This document shows positions 39,671 to 48,442 of a stretch of 64,000 bases of DNA, one piece after another. The stretch is from positions 1 to 64,000 of the forward strand of contig NZ_JABJRA010000005.1 in the NCBI RefSeq assembly GCF_013155365.1, written 5' to 3'. Source of the stretch: Nocardioides sp. zg-DK7169 (GTDB lineage Bacteria; Actinomycetota; Actinomycetes; Propionibacteriales; Nocardioidaceae). The notes below the pieces were generated by a model, which saw only the letters and a list, made by a program, of their open reading frames with translations, did not search any database and had not been told where the DNA came from. The first letter of the stretch is position 1. The number at the start of each line of letters is the position of its first letter. The translations under genes and the position numbers were made by a program.

Positions 39671-41449
39671 ATGACCACCTCGCAGCACCCGCCGGCCTCC
39701 GACCCGACCCACCTGACCGCTCCGTCGCGCGACGCGTTGCAGCTGATCGCCGAGGGGGTCACCCAGGTGGCCGGGTTCGGCGTCGCCGCGATCAGCGTCG
39801 CGCGCGACGACTGCACCATGCAGGTGGTGGCGGTCGCCGGCAGCGAGGAGGCGCGCCGGTCGCTGGAGGGCGCGCGCACCCCCATCATCACGCTGATGGA
39901 GGAGATCGCGGTCGCCGACGACTGGGGCCTGCTGAAGTTCGTGCCCCACGAGCGCCTCGACCTCCCCGACGGCGAGTGGGGCTGGGTGCCGGACATCGAG
40001 CCGATCGACGCCCCCGATGCCTGGCACCCTCTGGACCTCCTGGTCGCGCCGCTGAGCGACGCCGACGGCGTGCTGCGCGGCATGCTCACCATGGACCTGC
40101 CCACGGACGGCCGCCGGCCGGGCGCCCAGCAGCGCCGGATGCTCCAGGTGTACGCCGAGCAGGCCGGGCGCGCCGTGGTGACCGCGCTCGAGCGCGAGGC
40201 GCTGGCCGAGCAGGTCCGCCTCGCCGAGGCCGCGCGCGCGGTGATCCGCCACGCCTCCAGCCACCTGGCCCTCGAGGACGTGCTGGGCGAGTGCCAGGCC
40301 GCGCTCGCGCAGGGCTTCCGTGCCGGGGGCGTGTGGGTGCAGACCTTCGGCGAGGAGCACCAGCGCTCCGCCGCGTTGTACGCCGCGCACCACGACGTAC
40401 CCGAGATGGACCCGGAGGTGAGCGCGCTCGCCGAGGCGGTGGCCCACCGTTCCTGGGACGCCCAGCGCGCGTTCGTCTTCAGCGTCGCCCACCCCGACCC
40501 CGTGGGACTGCTCGAGCTCAGCGCCGAGCAGCGCCGGCTGGTCACGGACTTCCTCGAGCGGATCGGGGTCGGCAGCCTGCTCTTCGTGCCGCTGGGTGCC
40601 GGACGCGACTGCGTCGGCAACCTGGTGCTCACCCGGCCCGTGGGCGACCGCGGCTGGACGGAGACCGAGGCGGCCGCCGCCCTCGACGTCGGCCACGACC
40701 TGGGGCGGGCGGTGCTCAACGCCCGCACCTTCGAGCGCGAGCACCTGCTCGTGCAGGAGCTGCAGACCCTCGACGGCTACAAGAGCCAGCTGATCGCGAC
40801 GGTCTCCCACGAGCTGAAGAACCCCCTCACCACGGTCCTCGGGCACCTGGAGATCCTCGAGTCGGTCGACGTGGCGCCGCCGGTCCGCACCTCGCTCTCG
40901 GCGATGGAGCGCGGAGCGCGGCGCCTGGCCCGAGTCGCCGACGACCTGCTGCTGCTCGCGCGGATGGACGACCCGACGAACACGGTGCAGCGCCGGGCGG
41001 TCGACCTGCGCTCCGTCGTCGACGACGTCGTCGACCTCAACGCCGTCTCCGCCTCGATGCGCGAGCTCACCGTCCGCGTCGAGGCACCGAACGGTCGGGT
41101 GGTCGCGATGGGCGACCCCGACGAGCTCGACCGGGTGCTGACCAACCTGCTGAGCAACGCGGTGAAGTACTCCCCCGACGGCGGCACCATCGTGGTCAAC
41201 CTCGACCGCCACGCCGACGAGGTCGTGCTGACCTGCTCCGACGAGGGCCTGGGCATCTCCGAGGACGACCAGGAGCAGCTGTTCACCGAGTTCTTCCGCT
41301 CCAGCAACCCGGAGGCGGTCGCCCAGCCCGGCACCGGGCTGGGCCTGGCCATCGTGCAGCGGATCGTGCGCCGTCACGGTGGCCGGATCGAGGTCGAGTC
41401 CGAGCTGGGCCGGGGCAGCACCTTCCGGGTCCTGCTGCCCGCCGCCTGA
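39671..41449 (+). CDS. GAF-domain sensor histidine kinase
   Basis: 592 residues, soluble. Two GAF domains (about 25-175, starting SRDALQLIAEGVTQVAGFG; and 205-355, starting RAVIRHASSHLALEDVLG) precede HisKA with His380 in IATVSHELKNPLTTVLGHLE and HATPase (NLLSNAVKYSPDGGTI, GTGLGLAIVQRIVRRHGG). No receiver or response-regulator gene is adjacent, so it is an orphan kinase. ATG at 39671 lies 10 bases after a GAGGGACC site. Ligand and partner unknown. Confidence 0.9.
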   Translation: MTTSQHPPASDPTHLTAPSRDALQLIAEGVTQVAGFGVAAISVARDDCTMQVVAVAGSEEARRSLEGARTPIITLMEEIAVADDWGLLKFVPHERLDLPDGEWGWVPDIEPIDAPDAWHPLDLLVAPLSDADGVLRGMLTMDLPTDGRRPGAQQRRMLQVYAEQAGRAVVTALEREALAEQVRLAEAARAVIRHASSHLALEDVLGECQAALAQGFRAGGVWVQTFGEEHQRSAALYAAHHDVPEMDPEVSALAEAVAHRSWDAQRAFVFSVAHPDPVGLLELSAEQRRLVTDFLERIGVGSLLFVPLGAGRDCVGNLVLTRPVGDRGWTETEAAAALDVGHDLGRAVLNARTFEREHLLVQELQTLDGYKSQLIATVSHELKNPLTTVLGHLEILESVDVAPPVRTSLSAMERGARRLARVADDLLLLARMDDPTNTVQRRAVDLRSVVDDVVDLNAVSASMRELTVRVEAPNGRVVAMGDPDELDRVLTNLLSNAVKYSPDGGTIVVNLDRHADEVVLTCSDEGLGISEDDQEQLFTEFFRSSNPEAVAQPGTGLGLAIVQRIVRRHGGRIEVESELGRGSTFRVLLPAA

Positions 41450-41469
41450 GCGCCAGCGAGCCGCCCGGC

Positions 41470-42816
41470 TCAGCCCTGGGCGAGGTTGCGCAGCAGCAGC
41501 GCCTCGGCCAGCACGACCCGCTCGAACTCCTTGAGGTGCAGGCCCTCGTTGGCGCCGTGGGCGCGGGTGTCGGGGTCCTCCACGCCGGTGACCAGCACGC
41601 TGGCCTCCGGGAAGGTCTCGAGGAACTCCGCGATGAACGGGATCGACCCGCCGACGCCCATGTCGACCGGCGAGGTGCCGTCCCACGCCTCGGTGAACGC
41701 CGCGCGCGCCGCGTCGTACGCCGGGCCGGTGGCGTCGATCGCCGTGGCCTCGCCGGTGTCGACGACGGTGAAGGTGAGCTCGGCGCCCCACGGGGTGTGC
41801 TGCTCGCAGTGGCGGCGCAGGCACTCCACGGCGTTGGCGGCGTTGTCGCCCGGGGCGATGCGCAGCGAGACCTTGGCGCGCGCGGAGGCGACCAGGGTGT
41901 TGCTGGCGCCGTCGACCTTGGGCGCGTCGAGGCCGGTGATCGAGAGCGCCGGCTGGGTCCACAGCCGCTCCACGACCGGGCCGGAGCCGATCCACTCCAC
42001 GCCGGGGTTCACGCCGGACTCGGCGCGCAGGCGCTCCTCGGGGTACTCCACGTCGGCGGCCGGTCCGCTGTGCAGGCCCTCGATGAGCAGGTTGCCGGCG
42101 TCGTCGTGGAAGGAGGCGATCAGCCGGCTCAGGGTGATCAGCGCGTCGGGCACCAGGCCGCCCCACATGCCGGAGTGCACGGCGTGGGTGAGCGTGCGGA
42201 CCTCGATGTCGGCCCGCACCAGGCCGCGCAGGCTGGTGGTGAGCGCCGGGACGCCGATGTCCCAGTTGCCGGAGTCGGCGATCACGATGACGTCGGCGGC
42301 GAGCCGGTCGCGGTGGCGGCGCAGCAGCTCGGGGAGGGTGTCGGAGCCGACCTCCTCCTCACCCTCGATGAACATCGTGACGCTCACCGGCAGGTCGTCG
42401 CCGAACACACGCAGCGCGCCGAGGTGGGCCGCGATGCCGGCCTTGTCGTCGGCGGCGCCGCGGGCGTAGAGCCGCTCGCCGCGCTCGGTGGGCTCGAACG
42501 GCGGGGAGTCCCACTCGCCGTGGTCGTTCTCGGGCTGCACGTCGTGGTGGGCGTAGAGCAGGACCGTCGGCGCGCCCTCCGGCCCGGCCTTGTGGGCGAT
42601 GACGGCCGGCGCGCCGCCGTCCTCGCGCGCACTGACGATGTCGACGCTGTCGAAGTTCTCGGCCCGGAACAGCGCGGCCACGGCCTCGGCGCTGCGCTGC
42701 ACCTCGGCGGCGCGCGCGGGGTCGGCGCTGACCGACTCGATGCGGACGAGGTCCTCGAGGTCCTGGCGGATCCCGGGGAGGAGCTGCTGGACCCTGGCGT
42801 GGATGTCGAGACTCAT
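41470..42816 (-). CDS. M20-family metallodipeptidase
   Basis: 448 residues. Zinc ligands and catalytic residues: LLYAHHDVQPE (His and Asp), YARGAADDKAGIAAHLGALR (bridging Asp), IEGEEEVGSD (Glu base/ligand), and the C-terminal GANEGLHLKEFERVVLAEA (His). The dimerisation domain inserts between. It hydrolyses dipeptides or N-acyl amino acids in the cytosol; annotated 'dipeptidase' in related actinobacteria. Starts at ATG 42816, 9 bases after the small gene upstream, so the two are co-transcribed. Confidence 0.93.
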   Translation of the reverse strand: MSLDIHARVQQLLPGIRQDLEDLVRIESVSADPARAAEVQRSAEAVAALFRAENFDSVDIVSAREDGGAPAVIAHKAGPEGAPTVLLYAHHDVQPENDHGEWDSPPFEPTERGERLYARGAADDKAGIAAHLGALRVFGDDLPVSVTMFIEGEEEVGSDTLPELLRRHRDRLAADVIVIADSGNWDIGVPALTTSLRGLVRADIEVRTLTHAVHSGMWGGLVPDALITLSRLIASFHDDAGNLLIEGLHSGPAADVEYPEERLRAESGVNPGVEWIGSGPVVERLWTQPALSITGLDAPKVDGASNTLVASARAKVSLRIAPGDNAANAVECLRRHCEQHTPWGAELTFTVVDTGEATAIDATGPAYDAARAAFTEAWDGTSPVDMGVGGSIPFIAEFLETFPEASVLVTGVEDPDTRAHGANEGLHLKEFERVVLAEALLLRNLAQG

Positions 42817-42825
42817 GGATCCAAC

Positions 42826-43203
42826 CTAAGCCTCCTCGCCCGGGCGTCCCAGCGGGAGGTACGCCGTGAGGTCGGCCCGCTGGCCGCTGGCCCGGAGCCG
42901 TCCGGCCGCGTCGGCCTCGGCCCAGGTGAGCTCCCCGCTCGCCAGCGCGATCCAGGTCGGCGCGTCGGTCTCCACCACTGCCGGGGGCGTGCCGCGGGTG
43001 TGGCGGACGCCGGGGATGACCTGCACCGCGGCGTACGGCGGGACGCGGACCTCCACGGAGTGGCCGGGCGCGCGCTCCTCGAGGACCGCGAGGAAGTGCT
43101 TGACCAGCAGGCGCAGGTCGGCCTTGTCGGCCTCCCCCGCACGCACCCTGGCCAGGGCGGCGTCGACCGCGGCGGCGGGGGCGGGCTTCAGTCGGGCGGG
43201 CAC
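42826..43203 (-). CDS. Sterol-carrier-like (SCP orthologue) small protein
   Basis: 125 residues. Core: FLAVLEERAPGHSVEVRVPP, AVQVIPGVRHTRGTPPAVVE, TWIALASGELTWAEADAAGR, and ASGQRADLTAYLPL. 'VE.dapTWl.La.G...w..a...G.v.aSG.raDL...LPl' is the signature of the bacterial SCP orthologue domain found in Actinobacteria next to purine and peptidase genes. It may bind lipids, but no ligand is known. GTG at 43203 follows TTGAGGACC. Operon with the M20 dipeptidase. Confidence 0.8.
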   Translation of the reverse strand: MPARLKPAPAAAVDAALARVRAGEADKADLRLLVKHFLAVLEERAPGHSVEVRVPPYAAVQVIPGVRHTRGTPPAVVETDAPTWIALASGELTWAEADAAGRLRASGQRADLTAYLPLGRPGEEA

Positions 43204-43328
43204 GGTCCTCAAGCCTAGGGCGCACGGGGCACGTTGACAGCAGCGGTGCGCGCGTGGACTCTGAGAAGGGCACCACCGCGCTCGGGCACTCCCCCGCGTG
43301 TCGCTCCGCACCGACGGAAGTGGTCGGC

Positions 43329-44396
43329 ATGAACTACTGGGTGAGCGTCCTGTTCCGGGCGATCCCGCTGGCGATGGCCGCCGTGTGCGTCGGCCTCGGC
43401 GTCGACATCTGGACCGCCGCCGACCAGCCCGGCAACGAGGTCGCCGGGCGGGTGGTGACCTTCCTCGCCGCGGTCTGCGTGTGCCTGTTCTGCACCGCCG
43501 CGACGATCATCCGCCAGCTCATCCACCGCTTCACCACCCTGGACCGCTGGTGCTACCCGGTCCTGGGCTACCTGACCGCCGTCGGTACGGCGACGTACGG
43601 CCTCGTCCTGCTGTGGGGCGCCAGCGCTGCCGGGGCCGATCCCGACTACGTCGCCGGCCACGTGGTCCTGGGCCTGGGCCTGATCAGCGGCTGCGTCGCG
43701 ACGGTGGCCACGGCCTCGACACGGTTCTCGATGATCCCGGCGAACTCCGCACGGCCGGTCGGTGACCACGAGCGCCCCGCGGGCACCTTCGGCGGGGCGG
43801 CGGTCGGGGTGCTGAGCGCGATCCCCGTGGTGCTGGCCGTCGCCGCCTGGGCCGTCGTCGTGGTGAACCTCGCGCAGACGACCACCCCGTCGCGGTTCAC
43901 CGTCGGCCACGTCGTCGCCGGGATCGCGATGATCTGCACCAGCCTGATCGGGCTGGTGGTGAGCATCGTGCGCCAGATCCAGGACACCTACACCCCGCGC
44001 GACCGGATGGTGTGGCCGTGGCTGGTGATCGTCATGGGGACGCTGGCCGTGGTCTGGGGGATCGTGCTGCTCGTGCTCGACACCGAGCCGTACTACCGCA
44101 CCCCGGGGCTGGTGATGATCGGCCTCGGGCTGGTCTGCTTCAGCATCCTCAGCAAGGTCGGCCTGCTCGCCCTGGTCTGGCGGCGCACCTTCGCGCTGGC
44201 GAACCGGGTGCCGCTGCTCCCGGTCCTGACCGCGCTGACCTGCCTGTTCCTGTCGGCGTTCATGTTCCAGGCCGCGGTCACCGACACCAACGTCTTCGTC
44301 GCCGCCCGGGTACTCGCGGGCCTCGGCGCGATCTGCTTCTCGCTCTACTCCATCGTCTCGATCCTGGAGAGCGGCACGTCGTCGTCCTCGACGTGA
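43329..44396 (+). CDS. YhiM/DUF2776-like integral membrane protein
   Basis: 355 residues, about ten hydrophobic segments arranged in pairs (IPLAMAAVCVGLGVDIW, VVTFLAAVCVCLFCTAATII, YLTAVGTATYGLVLLWGA, VVLGLGLISGCVATVAT, VLSAIPVVLAVAAWAVVVV, and so on), with the second half repeating the pattern of the first. The N-terminus (MNYWVSVLFRAIPLAM) and length fit DUF2776, the family of E. coli YhiM, an inner membrane protein linked to acid and low-osmolarity tolerance. ATG at 43329 follows GGAAG. Its 3' end overlaps the convergent WYL regulator by 52 bases. The family call is by resemblance. Confidence 0.6.
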   Translation: MNYWVSVLFRAIPLAMAAVCVGLGVDIWTAADQPGNEVAGRVVTFLAAVCVCLFCTAATIIRQLIHRFTTLDRWCYPVLGYLTAVGTATYGLVLLWGASAAGADPDYVAGHVVLGLGLISGCVATVATASTRFSMIPANSARPVGDHERPAGTFGGAAVGVLSAIPVVLAVAAWAVVVVNLAQTTTPSRFTVGHVVAGIAMICTSLIGLVVSIVRQIQDTYTPRDRMVWPWLVIVMGTLAVVWGIVLLVLDTEPYYRTPGLVMIGLGLVCFSILSKVGLLALVWRRTFALANRVPLLPVLTALTCLFLSAFMFQAAVTDTNVFVAARVLAGLGAICFSLYSIVSILESGTSSSST

Positions 44397-45388
44397 CCCG
44401 CGGCGGGGCGCGACGGCGGGGCGGCCCGGGCGAACACCCTCGCGGTCCGGGCGACCGCGTCCCGCAGCTCGGGCGGTGACTCCACGACGAAGTCGGCACC
44501 GACCTGGGCCAGCACCGTCACCGGCCAGGCGAGGTCGTCGACGCCCATCTCGAGCACGCACGACGCCGACTGCCCCTCGAGCGGCACCGCCCGGCCCCAC
44601 TGGCCGACGGCGGCGGCGACGTCGGCCGCCAGGGCAGCCACCCGCACGCGTACGGCGTAGCGGTGCGGCATCCCGCGGATGCCGGCCTCGACGAAGGCGA
44701 CCGCGTCGGGGGCCGGCAGCTCGCGGCGCCGGAACCGCTGCCCGGTCGTGCGGACCTCCGAGATCCGGTCCACCCGGAACGAGCGCCAGTCCTGGCGGTC
44801 GCGGTCGTAGGCCACGAGGTACCAACGGCGCCCGAGGGTGACGAGACGGTGCGGCTCGACGCGGCGCTGGCTCGGCTCCGACGTGCGGTCGCCCCGCGCC
44901 GCCGGGGTGTAGGTGAGGCCGACCGGCTCCTCGTCGCGGCAGGCCTGGGCCAGCGTGGTGAGGGTGCCGGCGTCGAGCACCGGCGCGCCGCTCCACGGGC
45001 CCGGTGACTCGGTCTGGGTGCGCACCGCCTCCATGCGCCGGCGCAGCCGGGGCGGCATCAGCGCGATCACCTTGGTGAGCGCCTGCACCGAGGTCTCCGC
45101 CAGCCCGGCCGCGGACCCGGTGGTCGCCTGGCGCAGCCCGATCGCGATCGCGACCGCCTCCTCGTCCTCGAGCAGCAGCGGCGGGAGCGCGCCGCCCGGC
45201 TGCAGCTGGTAGCCCCCGTCGACCCCGCGCGTCGCTTCCACTGCGTACCCGAGCTCGCGCAGGCGCTCCACGTCGCGCCGCAGCGTGCGAGGGCTGACCT
45301 CGAGGCGGGCCGCGAGCTCGGGTCCCGGCCAGTGGCGGTGGGTCTGCAGCAGCGACAGCAGTCGCAGCATCCGGCTGCTCGTGGACAT
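44345..45388 (-). CDS. DeoR-type HTH / WYL-domain transcriptional regulator
   Basis: 347 residues. N-terminal winged HTH (residues 1-62: MSTSSRMLRLLSLLQTHRHW, then VSPRTLRRDVERLRELGYAV with GVDGGYQL as the wing). WYL domain (about 140-225) includes VGLTYTPAARGDRTSEPSQR and the motif RRWYLVAYDRDRQDWRSFRV; the WCX region follows to residue 320. WYL domains sense ligands, often nucleotides or nucleic acid. It is divergent from the ABC exporter genes with a perfect inverted repeat between them, so it likely regulates both. Confidence 0.92.
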   Translation of the reverse strand: MSTSSRMLRLLSLLQTHRHWPGPELAARLEVSPRTLRRDVERLRELGYAVEATRGVDGGYQLQPGGALPPLLLEDEEAVAIAIGLRQATTGSAAGLAETSVQALTKVIALMPPRLRRRMEAVRTQTESPGPWSGAPVLDAGTLTTLAQACRDEEPVGLTYTPAARGDRTSEPSQRRVEPHRLVTLGRRWYLVAYDRDRQDWRSFRVDRISEVRTTGQRFRRRELPAPDAVAFVEAGIRGMPHRYAVRVRVAALAADVAAAVGQWGRAVPLEGQSASCVLEMGVDDLAWPVTVLAQVGADFVVESPPELRDAVARTARVFARAAPPSRPAAGHVEDDDVPLSRIETME

Positions 45389-45408
45389 GCTCCGAGACTA
45401 GGTCCCCC

Positions 45409-45429
45409 AGCGGTCAGGAGCTGACCGCT
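45409..45429. promoter_or_regulatory. Operator between WYL regulator and ABC exporter
   Basis: AGCGGTCAG-GAG-CTGACCGCT: a perfect 9-bp inverted repeat with 3-bp spacer, 21 bases from the regulator start and 20 bases from the transporter start. It is the only strong palindrome in the gap and a good candidate for the WYL regulator's binding site. Confidence 0.75.
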
Positions 45430-45449
45430 TTGCTTCCTAGCGTGGCTCC

Positions 45450-46469
45450 ATGACCCAGAACCAGACCCGCCCCTCGGGTGGACCCGTGATCCGCACCCGG
45501 GCGCTGACCCGGCACTTCACCCGTCACAAGCGCACCGTCGAGGCCGTGCGCGCCCTCGACCTGGAGGTCGGCGCCGGCGAGCTGGTGGCCTTCCTCGGGC
45601 CGAACGGCGCCGGGAAGTCCACCACCCTGCGGATGCTCACCACCCTCCTGCCACCCACCTCCGGCAGCGCCGAGGTCGCCGGCTTCGACGTGGTCACGCA
45701 GCGCCGCGACGTACGCCGCAGCATCGGGTACGTCGGGCAGGGCAACGCCGCCGCCCACGCCCAGCGCGGGCGCGACGAGCTGGTCTGCCAGGGCCGCGCC
45801 TTCGGGCTCTCCCGTGCCCGGGCGAGGGAACGGGCCAGCGAGCTGCTCCACGACTTCGACCTCACCGAGCAGGCCGATCGTCCGGTCTCCACCCTCTCCG
45901 GCGGCCAGCGGCGGCGCCTCGACGTGGCGATCGGGCTGGTGCACGCCCCGCCGCTGATGTTCCTCGACGAGCCGTCGACCGGCCTGGACCCGCAGAACAG
46001 GGTGAACCTCCAGGAGCAGGTGCTGCGCCTGCACCGCGAGCACGGCACCACCGTCGTGCTGACCACCCACTACCTCGAGGAGGCCGACTCGATCGCCGAC
46101 CGGGTGATCGTCATCGACCACGGCTCGGTGATCGCCGACGACACCGCGGCCCGGCTCAAGGCCGGGCTGGGCGACCTGGTCTCCCTCGGTTTCGACTCAC
46201 CGGACGCGGCGGCGACGGCGGCCGACCGCGCCGCACGCCTCCCCGGCGCCGACGTCACGCTGCGTGACAGCGAGGTGCAGGTGCGCGTCGCCCACGGGCG
46301 CGCGCTCGTCCCCGGGCTGGTCGTCGACCTGGCCGGCTCCGGCGCCCCGGTCACCCGGCTCGAGGTGGTCGGCCCGACCCTCGACGACGTCTTCCTCGAC
46401 CTCACCGGACGCAGCCTGCGCGACGCGGCCGGCGAGCCCACCTCCGCCCCGGAAGGAGCAGCAGCATGA
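45450..46469 (+). CDS. DrrA-type drug-resistance ABC transporter ATPase
   Basis: 339 residues. Walker A GPNGAGKSTTLRMLTTLLPP, signature TLSGGQRRRLDVAIGLVH, Walker B LMFLDEPSTGLDPQNR, and H-loop TTHYLEEADSIADRVIVID. The C-terminal ~100 residues form the extra domain of DrrA-type ATPases, ending PTLDDVFLDLTGRSLRD. It drives export by the ABC-2 permease that follows, whose start overlaps this gene's stop (ATGA at 46466-46469). Substrates of such pairs include anthracyclines and other hydrophobic drugs; the actual substrate is unknown. Divergent from the WYL regulator. Confidence 0.92.
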   Translation: MTQNQTRPSGGPVIRTRALTRHFTRHKRTVEAVRALDLEVGAGELVAFLGPNGAGKSTTLRMLTTLLPPTSGSAEVAGFDVVTQRRDVRRSIGYVGQGNAAAHAQRGRDELVCQGRAFGLSRARARERASELLHDFDLTEQADRPVSTLSGGQRRRLDVAIGLVHAPPLMFLDEPSTGLDPQNRVNLQEQVLRLHREHGTTVVLTTHYLEEADSIADRVIVIDHGSVIADDTAARLKAGLGDLVSLGFDSPDAAATAADRAARLPGADVTLRDSEVQVRVAHGRALVPGLVVDLAGSGAPVTRLEVVGPTLDDVFLDLTGRSLRDAAGEPTSAPEGAAA

Positions 46470-47266
46470 GCACCGCCCTCGAGGTCCCCGTGGCCCGCAC
46501 CGGCGAGCCCACGACCCGGGCCCCCGGTTTCCTGGCCGACACCTGGAACGTGATGCTGCGCGAGCTGCGGCCGGTCTGGCGCGAGCCGGTGTCGGTGCTC
46601 TTCGCGATGGTGCAGCCGCTGGTGTTCCTGGCGCTCTTCGCCCCGCTGCTGCCCGCGGTCGCCGGCGGCTCGGCGCTGCAGTGGTTCGTGCCCGGCATCG
46701 TGGCCATGACGGCCCTGATGGGCGCGTCCTTCACCGGTTCCAACCTGACCGCGGAGATCCAGTCGGGCTCCCACGAGCGGCTGCTGGTCTCGCCGCTCTC
46801 GCGCTCGGCGCTGCTGGTCGGCCGCGCGCTCAAGGAGGTCGTGCCGCTGCTGATGCAGACCGCGATCATCCTCCTCGTGGTCACCCCGTTCAGCTACGAG
46901 CTGCACCTGCCCGGCGTGCTCCTCGGGCTGGTCGTCCTCGCCGGCTTCAGCGTCGGGGTCGGCGCACTGTCCTTCGCCCTCGCCCTGGCCAGCAAGGACC
47001 AGGACTGGCTGTTCTGGACCGTCCAGCAGACCGCGATCTTCCCGCTGCTGCTGCTCGCCGGGGTGCTCCTGCCCCTCGAGGGCGCTCCGGGATGGCTGAG
47101 GTTCCTCGCCGACCTGAACCCGCTCGCCTACGTCGTCGACGCGGTCCGGACGCTGTTCGCCGGCTCCTTCGACGCCGGCGTCGTCGCGCCGGGCTTCGCC
47201 GCGTCCGCCCTCGTTGCCGCGCTCGGCCTGGTCGTCGGCCTGCGGGCGATGAACCGCTCCACCTGA
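46466..47266 (+). CDS. ABC-2-type drug exporter permease (DrrB-like)
   Basis: 266 residues with six membrane segments (PVSVLFAMVQPLVFLALFAP, LQWFVPGIVAMTALMGASFT, VVPLLMQTAIILLVVTPFSY, and three more). The ABC-2 signature LLVSPLSRSALLVGRALKEV lies in the first cytoplasmic loop region. It forms the channel of the exporter energised by the ATPase encoded immediately upstream, and is translationally coupled to it. Ends 2 bases from the convergent hydrolase gene. Confidence 0.9.
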   Translation: MSTALEVPVARTGEPTTRAPGFLADTWNVMLRELRPVWREPVSVLFAMVQPLVFLALFAPLLPAVAGGSALQWFVPGIVAMTALMGASFTGSNLTAEIQSGSHERLLVSPLSRSALLVGRALKEVVPLLMQTAIILLVVTPFSYELHLPGVLLGLVVLAGFSVGVGALSFALALASKDQDWLFWTVQQTAIFPLLLLAGVLLPLEGAPGWLRFLADLNPLAYVVDAVRTLFAGSFDAGVVAPGFAASALVAALGLVVGLRAMNRST

Positions 47267-47268
47267 GC

Positions 47269-47979
47269 TCAGGCCAGCCCGTCCAGCACCGCGAGCGTGC
47301 GCGCCCAGGCCGGCGAGGCGGGGTCGACCAGGTCCATGTGGCCGCCCTCGACCACGACCAGCCGTGCGTCGCCGCCCGCGGCGCCGGCGCGCGCGACGTA
47401 CCGCTCGGACTGGGTGAGGGGTACGACGTCGTCGGCCCGCCCGTGCACGCAGCGCACCGGCACGGCGAGCGGCAGCTGCGCGGTCGGGTCGTACGCCGCG
47501 TCGGCGGGGCCCGGAGGGTGGCCCAGGAACGCCTCCACCGCACCGTCGCCGAGGTGCGCGCGGTGCGCGGCCCCGAGGTCGAGGACGCCGGCCTGGGCGA
47601 CCACGTGGGTCAGCGGCGAGCCGGGCTGGGCGGCGGCCCAGGTGGCGAGGTGACCGCCCGCGGAGTGCCCGAGCCCGACGACCGGGCGCAGGGGCAGCCC
47701 GTGGGCGGCGGCGTGCCCGCCCAGCGCCGCGAGGGCCGCGGCCACGTCCGCGCAGGTCGCGGCGGCGCCGACGCCGCGGCGATACTCGACGTTCCACGCC
47801 GCCCAGCCGCGCGCCGCCAGGTCGTCGGCGAGGGGGCGTCCGAGCGCGCAGTCGTACCGCGGCTTCCAGAAGCCCCCGTGGACGATCGCCACCGTCCCGC
47901 GCGGCTCGCCCGCGGGCAGGCTCAGCTCGGCGTACTGGTCGGAGTGCGGGCCGTAGTCGACCCGTTGCGCGGGATGCAT
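47269..47979 (-). CDS. Alpha/beta-hydrolase (carboxylesterase-like)
   Basis: 236 residues. The oxyanion-hole strand TVAIVHGGFWKPRYD carries the HGGFW motif; nucleophile Ser in VGLGHSAGGHLATWA (G-x-S-x-G); Asp in VRCVHGRADDVVP; His in VVVEGGHMDLVDP. This is the arrangement of kynurenine formamidase/BD-FAE-like esterases. No signal peptide. ATG at 47979 was chosen as it precedes the first strand; the frame is open much further upstream without domain content. The substrate is unknown. Confidence 0.85.
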   Translation of the reverse strand: MHPAQRVDYGPHSDQYAELSLPAGEPRGTVAIVHGGFWKPRYDCALGRPLADDLAARGWAAWNVEYRRGVGAAATCADVAAALAALGGHAAAHGLPLRPVVGLGHSAGGHLATWAAAQPGSPLTHVVAQAGVLDLGAAHRAHLGDGAVEAFLGHPPGPADAAYDPTAQLPLAVPVRCVHGRADDVVPLTQSERYVARAGAAGGDARLVVVEGGHMDLVDPASPAWARTLAVLDGLA

Positions 47980-48016
47980 GCGCCCATGGTGCCCGCCTGC
48001 CGCCGCGGCGGAGCCG

Positions 48017-48442
48017 TCAGTCGAAGCGCCCCTGGCGCCCGCGCTTGATCTCCCCTCGGCGCTTCTTCGCACCCAGCCGCCGTTCCTTCGAGCCGCGGGT
48101 GGGGCGGGTGGGACGGCGCTTGGCGGGCGGGGGCGCGGCGGCCTCGCGCAGCAGCTGCGCGAGGCGCTCACGAGCCGCCTTGCGGTTGGCCAGCTGGGTG
48201 CGGTGCTCGCTGGCCACGACCGTGACCACACCGTCGACCAGGCGCCCGGCGAGGCGGGACAGCACCCGGTCGCGCAGCGTGTCGGGCAGGGACCCGGAGG
48301 CCGCGACGTCGAGGGAGAGCTCGACGCGGCTGTCGGTGGTGTTGACCCCTTGGCCGCCGGGGCCCGAGGAACGCGAGAACCGCTCGGTCAGCTCGGCCGC
48401 GGGGACCACCCACGACCGGCTGACGGGCAGGTCGTCAGGCAA
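48017..48442 (-). CDS. arfB: Peptidyl-tRNA hydrolase ArfB (release-factor-like ribosome rescue)
   Basis: About 141 residues. The catalytic GGQ lies in [20 protein letters not shown], and the C-terminus is a Lys/Arg-rich tail ([20 protein letters not shown]) that enters the empty mRNA channel of stalled ribosomes. ArfB hydrolyses peptidyl-tRNA on ribosomes lacking a stop codon. A TTG at 48442 is the most likely start: it gives the usual length and overlaps the end of purL by 8 bases. No ATG or GTG is available in the right place. Operon with purL. Confidence 0.9.
   Translation of the reverse strand: MPDDLPVSRSWVVPAAELTERFSRSSGPGGQGVNTTDSRVELSLDVAASGSLPDTLRDRVLSRLAGRLVDGVVTVVASEHRTQLANRKAARERLAQLLREAAAPPPAKRRPTRPTRGSKERRLGAKKRRGEIKRGRQGRFD

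Noticed and set aside
45450..47266. Part of an antibiotic biosynthetic cluster
   Set aside because: Only an exporter pair and regulator are present; no biosynthetic enzymes nearby.
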